The notes under the pieces: generated by a model
The model's database searches: none
What the model was told of the DNA's origin: nothing
What the model saw: only the letters and a program-made list of their open reading frames with translations
Translations under genes and position numbers: made by a program
In this document: piece by piece, positions 8,418 to 14,377 of the stretch
Numbering within the stretch: position 1 is the stretch's first letter
Layout of the letters: each line of letters starts with the position of its first letter
Assembly (NCBI GenBank): GCA_031283905.1
Contig: JAITAW010000221.1
Span: forward strand, 1-20,632
DNA: 20,632 nucleotides
Direction: 5' to 3'
DNA from: Treponema sp.
GTDB taxonomy: Bacteria > Spirochaetota > Spirochaetia > Treponematales > Breznakiellaceae

Positions 8418-8446
8418 ACTATAGACGGGAAGACGGGAATTGTCAA
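8418..8446 (-). promoter_or_regulatory. Near-consensus promoter giving leaderless polA mRNA
   Basis: On the minus strand TTGACA (8446-8441) and TATAGT (8423-8418) are 17 bp apart, matching ten of the twelve consensus bases or better. Only five bases separate the -10 box from the polA ATG (8412-8410), so the expected start of transcription falls at or within the start codon. No ribosome-binding site precedes the ATG. Confidence 0.75.
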
Positions 8447-8585
8447 GGAGCCTTACGACTCCAGAGCCGCACGGCTTTTGCGCCGCGCACGGGCAATCCC
8501 GCGCCGTTTTATGGGGGCCGCTCACAACGGAACGTGGCGGCATTGTTGCCGGTGTCCCGACATGGATCGGTTCATCGCGCAATCC

Positions 8586-9017
8586 TTAGATGCTGTACTC
8601 TTCTCTGTCGAAGGCTTTATAAGCGTCAACAAGATCCTGCACGCTGATTGTGTCAATGCACTTGTTTATTTCCGTGTACAGTTCACTCCACGTATGCCGT
8701 GAAAGACAGGCGCTCTGCATGGGGCAGATCTTTGAATGAACGCAGTCAACCGGCTCCATAGAGCCTTCCACCGTGCGAAGCACTTCGCCTACCGTTATTT
8801 TGTCAACCGTCTTGCCTGGAAAGTAACCGCCCTGTGACCCGCGGACACCGCGTACAATCCCCGCCTTGCGCAAAGGAATGAAAAGCTGCTCCAAATAGCC
8901 GTCCGACATGCCGGTGTTTTTCGCAATGGATCTGGTGCTCGCGTACGTTCCTTCCGGAAGCAACGCCATATACAGCAACGCTTCAAGTGAATAACGTCCT
9001 TTTGTTGAAATTCTCAT
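8586..9017 (-). CDS. Rrf2-family regulator with IscR-type cysteines
   Basis: A 143-residue DNA-binding regulator. The N-terminus MRISTKGRYSLEALL and the winged helix with SIAKNTGMSDGYLEQLF (30-46) and GSQGGY (60-65) are the Rrf2 signature. Three cysteines lie at residues 92, 98 and 104 (C-x5-C-x5-C), the spacing and numbering of the [2Fe-2S] ligands in IscR. A His at 108 is close to the fourth IscR ligand. It is therefore likely to sense iron-sulfur status, nitric oxide or redox change rather than act like the cysteine-free CymR. A GAGGG ribosome-binding site precedes the ATG. No isc or suf genes are beside it; it is divergent from an M20 amidohydrolase, which may be a target. The target set is not visible here. 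Confidence 0.88.
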   Translation of the reverse strand: MRISTKGRYSLEALLYMALLPEGTYASTRSIAKNTGMSDGYLEQLFIPLRKAGIVRGVRGSQGGYFPGKTVDKITVGEVLRTVEGSMEPVDCVHSKICPMQSACLSRHTWSELYTEINKCIDTISVQDLVDAYKAFDREEYSI

Positions 9018-9034
9018 AGTAATACCCTCTTTTA

Positions 9035-9063
9035 TTTATAAAAATAATACGGTATATTGATAA
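9035..9063 (-). promoter_or_regulatory. Promoter and possible operator of the Rrf2 gene
   Basis: On the minus strand TTATCA (9063-9058) and TATAAA (9040-9035) are 17 bp apart. Within the spacer lies ATAC-G-GTAT (9047-9055), a palindrome well placed for autorepression by the Rrf2 protein. The promoter match is fair, and the operator is inferred from position only. Confidence 0.45.
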
Positions 9064-9104
9064 GAAAAGCAAGTGGAAAAATACCGGCTCACTTCAGCAA
9101 GCAA

Positions 9105-9122
9105 GGCTTGCCAAAGCAAGCC
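9105..9122 (+). promoter_or_regulatory. Leader stem-loop before the M20 gene
   Basis: GGCTTGC-CAAA-GCAAGCC is a perfect 7-bp stem with a 4-nt loop. It lies 55 bp before the amidohydrolase ATG in the 160-bp divergent spacer. The motif GCAAG also recurs just upstream. It could be a regulator site or a leader RNA hairpin. Confidence 0.4.
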
Positions 9123-9177
9123 GTATAGATTTTCCATAAAAACGGGCTTTTACGGAAAGCTTAGGAGTGTACCAAAT

Positions 9178-10335
9178 ATGAATGAAAAGACGGCAACGGG
9201 ATTTTCCTCCCTACAGGAAACGCTTGTAACGCATTTCAAATGGTTCCACAGCCACCCTGAACTTGGACACCATGAATGGGAAACGACCGCCCGTATACGG
9301 GATATTCTTGCGGATGCCGGCGTGGAAATCCTTGACACGGGCCTTAAAACCGGACTGGTGGCGCGTATTGGTAATGGCGGAACGGTTGTCGCTCTGCGCT
9401 GCGATATTGACGCCCTGCCCATCGCCGAAGCGACCGGCCTTGACTACGCCTCGAAGAACGGCTGTATGCACGCCTGCGGGCATGATTTTCACCTGACAAG
9501 TATGCTCGGCGCGGCCATGCTCCTGAAACAGCGGGAGCGCCAACTTACGGGTGCCGTAAAACTCATCTTCCAACCTGCCGAGGAAGTGGCGAACGGCGCG
9601 ATTTCAGTACTGGCTTCCGGCGCGCTTGACGATGTGGCGGAGATATACGGACTGCATACCACGCCCGGTATGCCCGTATCCATGATCGGGGTCAGCCCGG
9701 GCGCGGCGTACGCCGCCGTGGGAGCCTTCACCATCCGTATACACGGGAAGGGCGGGCACGCGGCCCATCCACACGAGTGCCGCGACCCGATAGTCGCGCT
9801 CAGCCAGATTATAGGCGCGGCTCAAACCATTGTAAGCCGGCGGACGAACCCCTTTGAGCCCGTAGCGCTGAGCTTCACCCATGTCGAGGCGGGAAATACA
9901 TGGAACATCATACCGGAAGAAGCCTTTGCGGAAGGCACGATCCGCGCCGCCGGCAGGGAACAATTCAACGCCATCATGCGGCGGCTTGAACGCATTTGCA
10001 AAGGCGTTCAAGAAATTTGCGGCGTACAGATCGATTTTCACTGCGTACTCAACGCACCCGCCGTACATAACGATGGCGAGCTGGTGGAATTTGTGAAGCA
10101 AACGGCTCAGGAACTGGGCCTTAAGACAGGCCCGAGTGCTCCGACCATGGGAGGAGAGGACTTTGCTTTCTACCAAGAACGCATTCGCGGGGTATTCTGG
10201 AACATAGGCGTCGCCAGCCCCGAACCCGCGCACAACCCCCGGTTTATCGCAAATCCGGCGGCATTGGGTACGGCTTCCGCGCTCCTGTCCGCCATTGCGG
10301 AAAAATCGCTGAAAAGGTTGTCCTCAGTTGAATAG
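9178..10335 (+). CDS. M20-family amidohydrolase/aminoacylase
   Basis: A 385-residue zinc-dependent hydrolase of the M20 peptidase family, the group of hippurate hydrolases, N-acyl-amino-acid amidohydrolases and N-acetyl-diaminopimelate deacetylases. Metal-site motifs are present: MHACGHD (97-103), QPAEE (132-136), GLH (158-160) and AHNPRF near the end. The dimerisation domain is marked by GKGGHAAHPHE and the return to the catalytic domain by GGEDFAFY. The substrate cannot be read from sequence. An in-frame ATG at 9073 would add 35 residues. The start at 9178 is preferred because TTAGGAG sits 10 bases upstream and the family alignment begins here. The gene overlaps the next one by 8 bp and faces away from the Rrf2 regulator. 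Confidence 0.85.
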   Translation: MNEKTATGFSSLQETLVTHFKWFHSHPELGHHEWETTARIRDILADAGVEILDTGLKTGLVARIGNGGTVVALRCDIDALPIAEATGLDYASKNGCMHACGHDFHLTSMLGAAMLLKQRERQLTGAVKLIFQPAEEVANGAISVLASGALDDVAEIYGLHTTPGMPVSMIGVSPGAAYAAVGAFTIRIHGKGGHAAHPHECRDPIVALSQIIGAAQTIVSRRTNPFEPVALSFTHVEAGNTWNIIPEEAFAEGTIRAAGREQFNAIMRRLERICKGVQEICGVQIDFHCVLNAPAVHNDGELVEFVKQTAQELGLKTGPSAPTMGGEDFAFYQERIRGVFWNIGVASPEPAHNPRFIANPAALGTASALLSAIAEKSLKRLSSVE

Positions 10336-11059
10336 CAAACGTGCGGCAGTAAGTTGCGGCGTGGCAATTCGCGGCATACCGGTTCTTTTTGAAAATGACG
10401 AGTGTATGGCGCTTGACAAACCTGCGGGGCTTGCGGCGCAGGGCGGGAAGGGAGTCGGGACCTCACTTGACTCCATCCTGGAGGCGGAGTTTCCGCAACG
10501 CCCGTTGCTGGTTCACCGGCTTGACAAAGACACATCCGGCGTCATCCTTGTCGCAAAAAACCACGAAGCGGCGGCCTTTTTCGGCGGGCTTTTCTCCGCC
10601 GACAATCGCGGCGGCGATGGCGTCATCAAACGCTACCTTGCGCTATGCAAAGGAACGCCCACACCGGAGGCAGGCGACATCAGACTCGAGCTTGAGGTGA
10701 AAGGCGCGTGGAAAACTGCGGAAACGCGGTATAAAAAAATCAGCGAGCGACGCGTTGCCATTGAGAACGGTGGCGAACTATTCTCGCTCGTGGAACTTGA
10801 GCTTGGTACGGGGCGTATGCATCAGATCCGGCGGCACCTCGCCGGCATCGGCAATCCCATAGCAGGCGATGACAAGTACGGCGATTTTAAGCTGAACAAG
10901 CGGCTCCGCAAGCATTGCGGCGTCAACCGCCTGCTTCTGCACGCTTCACGACTGATCATTCCGGCGGCGGCGATCTCAAAACGCGGCGGCGCGGCCGTCC
11001 GCGCCGTTTTTGAGATCGATGTTTCAAGCCCGCTCCCCGGCTATTTCGACTTCTTCTGA
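10328..11059 (+). CDS. RluA-family pseudouridine synthase
   Basis: Isomerises uridine to pseudouridine in rRNA or tRNA. At 243 residues it holds the catalytic domain only, without an S4 RNA-binding domain. HRLDKDTSG (63-71) contains the catalytic Asp 66. The family's early motif LDKPAGL (29-35) and the late motif GRMHQIRRHL, followed by NPIAGDDKYG, are intact. The proposed start is a TTG at 10328 overlapping the stop of the M20 gene by 8 bp. A GTG at 10361 is the alternative and would still include the whole domain. The 3' end overlaps the convergent TPR gene by 19 bp, and the last 90 bases contain a very stable hairpin. Which RNA and position it modifies cannot be said. Confidence 0.88.
   Translation: MNSKRAAVSCGVAIRGIPVLFENDECMALDKPAGLAAQGGKGVGTSLDSILEAEFPQRPLLVHRLDKDTSGVILVAKNHEAAAFFGGLFSADNRGGDGVIKRYLALCKGTPTPEAGDIRLELEVKGAWKTAETRYKKISERRVAIENGGELFSLVELELGTGRMHQIRRHLAGIGNPIAGDDKYGDFKLNKRLRKHCGVNRLLLHASRLIIPAAAISKRGGAAVRAVFEIDVSSPLPGYFDFF
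10971..11018. terminator. Long hairpin with T-run inside the rluA-type gene
   Basis: An inner perfect stem CGGCGCGG-CCGT-CCGCGCCG (10987-11006) is immediately followed by TTTTT (11007-11011) on the plus strand, the form of a Rho-independent terminator. It is enclosed by an outer 11-bp stem, CGATCTCAAAA with TTTTGAGATCG (10971-10981 and 11008-11018). The whole lies upstream of the stop codon of the pseudouridine synthase gene and 22 bp beyond the stop of the convergent TPR gene, so it may end transcription from both sides. Confidence 0.6.
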
Positions 11060-12408
11060 GCGCCGCCGGCATTCGTCTGGGCGGTGGCCGCGTCCAGTAT
11101 GGCGGTGAAGCGGTCTTTTTCAATAAGGTCAATGAGGCGGGCTTCGGTGAAACGCTTGGCTTCGTCACTGAATGTCCCCATCGTGATACAGATGCCCTTG
11201 CCCGCCTTGACTTCCTTGAGATGGGAATGAAAATCCCGCACCACAAGCTCCCCGGTTGTCCCTTGGCTTCTGACGAATCTGAACGCAACCACATCCGACC
11301 ATTTCGGGGTGTCAATTTCCGCGTTTATGTCCGCCCAGTCGTTTTTTGTTACGGTAATGTTGGTGATCTTCACCTTTGCCCGCTGATAGTAGGTCATTAC
11401 GCTTCTTCTGCAAAGGGCGACAAAATCCGCCTGGCTTCCCATAAGGAAAATTTGGAGGTTTTTATTCGAATGCAGTTCCTGATACTGAGCTATCAACACA
11501 GGCACGTCTTTGTACCCCGGATTATCCGCCTGTATTTGTTTAAGCAGAGGCAACGCCTTCCCGATATCGTTGCGCTTTAGGTAGGCCGTGGCTAATCTAT
11601 ACCGCAGGTCTAACGCCACATCAGGCTTGATATTGTCGTGCTTCAAACCGATTTCAAAATTTTCTATCGCCTTGTCGTAATTATGCGCGTTGGCGTTGAT
11701 GTTGCCGGCGAACAGACATGCGTTTGCGCCCATAACCGGATCGGAACGCAGGAACGCGAAAATTTTCAGCGCCTGATCCACCTGATTCGCCTCAAAGTAG
11801 CATTCGCCCAAAACAAAAAGAGATTCCTTATCGTCCGGCGCAATATCTATCGCCTGGCGGATAAATGTCATAGCCTCCTTATGCCTGTTCAATTTGAAAA
11901 AAGCATGCCCGAGGTACCGCAAAGTCGCGGCGTCTTCGGGATTGACAACAAGGGCTGACTGAAGCAGTTGCGCCGCTTTTTCGTAATTTTTTTTTTGAAA
12001 TTCAACAATGCCAAGATTGAAATTTACGTCAAAATCATTTTGTTTCAGAGAACGGGCGACCGTAAGCCCTTTATACGCGTTGTCAGTCAAGCCAAGTTTG
12101 AGAGCGCAGATGCCGTAATGGCAGTATACCGTAAATTCATCATTGCTGCCGCCAACCTCGGTGAGCGTTGTATATGTCTTATACGCTTCCTCCCAATTAC
12201 CCTGCGCATAAAAATGATCCGCCACCGTATAAAGCGCTTCTGCGTCTTTGGGATTTTGGGCGAGTTTCTTGTTCGCTTCCTTTAATTTAATGTTGTTGAT
12301 GCTGGTAGAATTTCCGTCTTCTCCTCGTCTGAGAGCGCGTCCGACAAATATGACACACACTACAACTAGAAGAATAACGGCAAGCACTACAATAAGAATA
12401 AAAGTCAT
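11041..12408 (-). CDS. Membrane-anchored TPR protein with Mrr-like C-terminus
   Basis: A 455-residue protein in three parts. Residues 3-23 form one hydrophobic helix followed by RALRR, which suggests an anchor with the rest in the cytoplasm. Residues about 52-300 are six or more TPR units, a protein-binding solenoid. Residues about 325-435 resemble the restriction-endonuclease-like Mrr domain: a KGICITMGTFSDEAKRF strand-helix segment, then LIDLIEKDRF, matches the end of that fold. The expected catalytic (E/Q)-x-K appears as VVAFRF with Arg in place of Lys, so nuclease activity is doubtful. There is no good ribosome-binding site. The gene converges on, and overlaps by 19 bp, the pseudouridine synthase gene. 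The TPR call is firm; the Mrr-like call is moderate. Confidence 0.8.
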   Translation of the reverse strand: MTFILIVVLAVILLVVVCVIFVGRALRRGEDGNSTSINNIKLKEANKKLAQNPKDAEALYTVADHFYAQGNWEEAYKTYTTLTEVGGSNDEFTVYCHYGICALKLGLTDNAYKGLTVARSLKQNDFDVNFNLGIVEFQKKNYEKAAQLLQSALVVNPEDAATLRYLGHAFFKLNRHKEAMTFIRQAIDIAPDDKESLFVLGECYFEANQVDQALKIFAFLRSDPVMGANACLFAGNINANAHNYDKAIENFEIGLKHDNIKPDVALDLRYRLATAYLKRNDIGKALPLLKQIQADNPGYKDVPVLIAQYQELHSNKNLQIFLMGSQADFVALCRRSVMTYYQRAKVKITNITVTKNDWADINAEIDTPKWSDVVAFRFVRSQGTTGELVVRDFHSHLKEVKAGKGICITMGTFSDEAKRFTEARLIDLIEKDRFTAILDAATAQTNAGGAQKKSK

Positions 12409-12461
12409 ATTTTATTTATCGGCAGAAATTATCGATCATTGCAGAGTTTTTCCATGACATA

Positions 12462-12499
12462 CGCCCCGCTTGGAAGACCCTCTTGACAAATACGGGGCG
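12462..12499. repeat. 7-bp inverted repeat around the bactofilin -35 box
   Basis: CGCCCCG (12462-12468) and CGGGGCG (12493-12499) enclose the -35 box. The right arm lies in the promoter spacer, so a repressor binding here could control the bactofilin operon. It also lies in the shared upstream region of the divergent TPR gene. It is a weak signal by itself. Confidence 0.35.
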
Positions 12500-12511
12500 C
12501 GTTGGTAAACT
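12483..12511 (+). promoter_or_regulatory. Promoter of the bactofilin operon
   Basis: A perfect TTGACA (12483-12488) is followed after 17 bp by TAAACT (12506-12511), which matches four of six -10 bases. Transcription would start near 12518, about 43 nt before the bactofilin ATG. The ribosome-binding site TGGAGG lies at about 12545-12550. Confidence 0.55.
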
Positions 12512-12560
12512 TTTGTAATAAACGTGTCGGTTTAACTTAAAAAATGGAGGCTATAAAATA

Positions 12561-12950
12561 ATGACGGAGTCCCGCAATGAAACGCTGGATGAGACTGACT
12601 TTGATATCGTATTATCTAATGATATAGATTTTTCAGGAACGGCAAGGCTCGAAAAACCTGTTCTGGTGCGCGGTAAAATTACCGGAGAGATATTTTCGAC
12701 CAGCCTCCTTGTTATTGATGAAGATGCGGTTGTGGACGCGGATATCACCGCCCCTCATGTTGTCATACGGGGAACCGTCAAAGGCAACGTGAACGCATCG
12801 GAGAAAGTCCACATCACTTTAACGGGAAAACTGCAAGGAAATATCACCACCACGGAAATTTGCATGGAATCGGGCTGTCTGTTCAACGGGCGCTGTTCCA
12901 TGACCGGAAACCCTTCTCCATCTATACAAGAAACCACGCCCAAGCTATGA
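12561..12950 (+). CDS. Bactofilin (polymer-forming cytoskeletal protein)
   Basis: A 129-residue bactofilin. The core (about 20-115) is a series of short beta-rungs, seen as repeated patterns such as VLVRGKITGEI, LLVIDEDAVVDADI, HVVIRGTVKGNV and VHITLTGKLQGNI, which form a right-handed beta-helix. Short disordered tails flank it, as usual. Bactofilins assemble without nucleotides into filaments that position cell-wall enzymes and shape the cell, and in spirochetes they have been linked to helical form. It is the first gene of a four-gene operon with exported TPR proteins and a CBS protein. Its TGA overlaps the next ATG (ATGA, 12947-12950). The family call is confident; the specific role in shape is inference. 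Confidence 0.9.
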   Translation: MTESRNETLDETDFDIVLSNDIDFSGTARLEKPVLVRGKITGEIFSTSLLVIDEDAVVDADITAPHVVIRGTVKGNVNASEKVHITLTGKLQGNITTTEICMESGCLFNGRCSMTGNPSPSIQETTPKL

Positions 12951-13603
12951 ACCCGTCCCGTACGCGCCGTTGTATGAGGTGTATCAGTGTGTGCATGTTC
13001 CTGCTTTCGGCGTTTAGACTTTTTCCCCAAAACGCCCGGACAAAACCGAATGCGGTTGTTGAATACCGTACGGGCAACTATGAAAAAGCGGTACGCATTT
13101 GTCAGGAAGAAATAGCCGGTAACGCCAACAACATCGATGCCCATGTTGTCGCGGCGTGGAGTCTCATACGGTTAGGCAGATACGAGGAAGCCCATATCTA
13201 CGCGACGGCGGGACGCAATATCAGCCGGTACGACCCGCGGATCATCGAAATTCTTGGGGAAACCGGTTATTATCAAGGCAGAAATCAGGACGCCCTGCGT
13301 TATTTTCAGGAATACGTCAATTATGCGCCAGAAGGGGCATCCATCGATCAGGTTTACTTCTTTATGGGCGAACTGTACATCAGGCTCGGCAAGTTCCATT
13401 CCGCGGACATTGCCCTGTCGACTGCGGTACACTGGCAACCGAAAAATGCGGAGTGGCTCGCCCGCCTCGCCTACGCCCGCGAGAGCGCGGGAGACTACGC
13501 CAACGCGCTTCTGGCTTACGAAAAGACTTTGTCAATTAATCCGCAGATGACCGATGCGCGGCGTGGGTTTGAGCGGGCGCGGAAAGCGCTCGGTGCGCGT
13601 TAA
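12947..13603 (+). CDS. Exported TPR protein
   Basis: A 218-residue protein starting at the ATG that overlaps the bactofilin stop. A basic N-terminus (NPSRTRRCMR) and a hydrophobic core (CISVCMFLLSAF) followed by a likely cut near FPQNA form a signal peptide, so the protein should be periplasmic. The rest holds about five TPR units, including YRTGNYEKAVRICQEEI, LIRLGRYEEAHIYA, GYYQGRNQDALRYFQEYV and RESAGDYANALLAYEKTL. TPR solenoids bind other proteins. The overlap with the bactofilin gene suggests a shared envelope role, perhaps linking wall synthesis with the cytoskeleton. An upstream in-frame ATG at 12860 would lie inside the bactofilin gene and hide the signal peptide, so it was rejected. 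The exact partner is unknown. Confidence 0.85.
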   Translation: MNPSRTRRCMRCISVCMFLLSAFRLFPQNARTKPNAVVEYRTGNYEKAVRICQEEIAGNANNIDAHVVAAWSLIRLGRYEEAHIYATAGRNISRYDPRIIEILGETGYYQGRNQDALRYFQEYVNYAPEGASIDQVYFFMGELYIRLGKFHSADIALSTAVHWQPKNAEWLARLAYARESAGDYANALLAYEKTLSINPQMTDARRGFERARKALGAR

Positions 13604-13610
13604 GGAAAAA

Positions 13611-14375
13611 ATGAAACCTTTTTTCAAAAAAGACATCGAGATAACACAAAAAACCTTCAACGCTCTTGAAAATGAGCAGAAGGAGATGATACGGGGCATC
13701 ATAGAACTCTCCGGTACCACGGTAAAAGAAATCATGGCGCCGCGTATTGACACGGTTTTTATTCATGCAAGCTCGCCCAAAGATGAAATTCTCGCCGCAA
13801 TCACAGAAAGCGGACATTCCCGTTTCCCGGTATACGAAGAGACCATAGACAACGTTATCGGCATCCTTTATGCGAAGGATGTTCTTACCTGCCTTGTCAA
13901 GAATCAGGAATTCGACATTCAAAAACTGCTCCGCACTCCGTTTTTCGTGCCTGAGCCAAAGCGCATTGACGAGCTTTTTCGGGAACTCAGGCGCAAACGG
14001 GTGCATATTGCGGTTGTAGTCGATGAGTATGGCGGCGTTTCCGGCATCGTGAGCATGGAAGACATACTTGAGGAAATCGTCGGGGACATTCAGGACGAGT
14101 TCGATAATGAAACCGAGAACATAGTCAAGATAAACGAAAGCATGTTCCTCTGTGACGCGCGTGTCAACCTCGAAGACCTCGCGGAAGAGATCAACATCGA
14201 TCTTCCGGTTGATAACTTCGACACATTGGGAGGCTTTGTGTTTGATCTTTTTGGGAAAATCCCTGTTAAATACGAAAAAACCGTGTATAATGGTTGTGAC
14301 TTCATCGTTCAGGAAATGGAAGGGTACAAAATCCAGAAGGTAAAGATCGTGATGAAGCGTGAAAATGAGGAGTAA
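13611..14375 (+). CDS. tlyC: TlyC/CorC-type CBS-domain protein
   Basis: A 254-residue soluble member of the HlyC/CorC family. Two CBS domains (about 45-160) carry the conserved MAPRIDTVFI start, SGHSRFPVYEE, DNVIGILYAKD, then VVVDEYGGVSGIVSMEDILEEIVGDI. A CorC_HlyC domain follows (about 170-250), with LCDARVNLEDLAEE and DTLGGFVFDLFGKIP. CBS pairs bind adenosine nucleotides; the C-terminal domain occurs in transporters and in the spirochete protein TlyC, once called a hemolysin. There is no DUF21 membrane domain, so it cannot be a transporter itself. The ATG at 13611 follows TAAGGA and lies 7 bp after the previous stop. An upstream in-frame start would overlap the TPR gene. A magnesium or cobalt efflux accessory role is plausible but unproven. 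Confidence 0.88.
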   Translation: MKPFFKKDIEITQKTFNALENEQKEMIRGIIELSGTTVKEIMAPRIDTVFIHASSPKDEILAAITESGHSRFPVYEETIDNVIGILYAKDVLTCLVKNQEFDIQKLLRTPFFVPEPKRIDELFRELRRKRVHIAVVVDEYGGVSGIVSMEDILEEIVGDIQDEFDNETENIVKINESMFLCDARVNLEDLAEEINIDLPVDNFDTLGGFVFDLFGKIPVKYEKTVYNGCDFIVQEMEGYKIQKVKIVMKRENEE

Positions 14376-14377
14376 AA

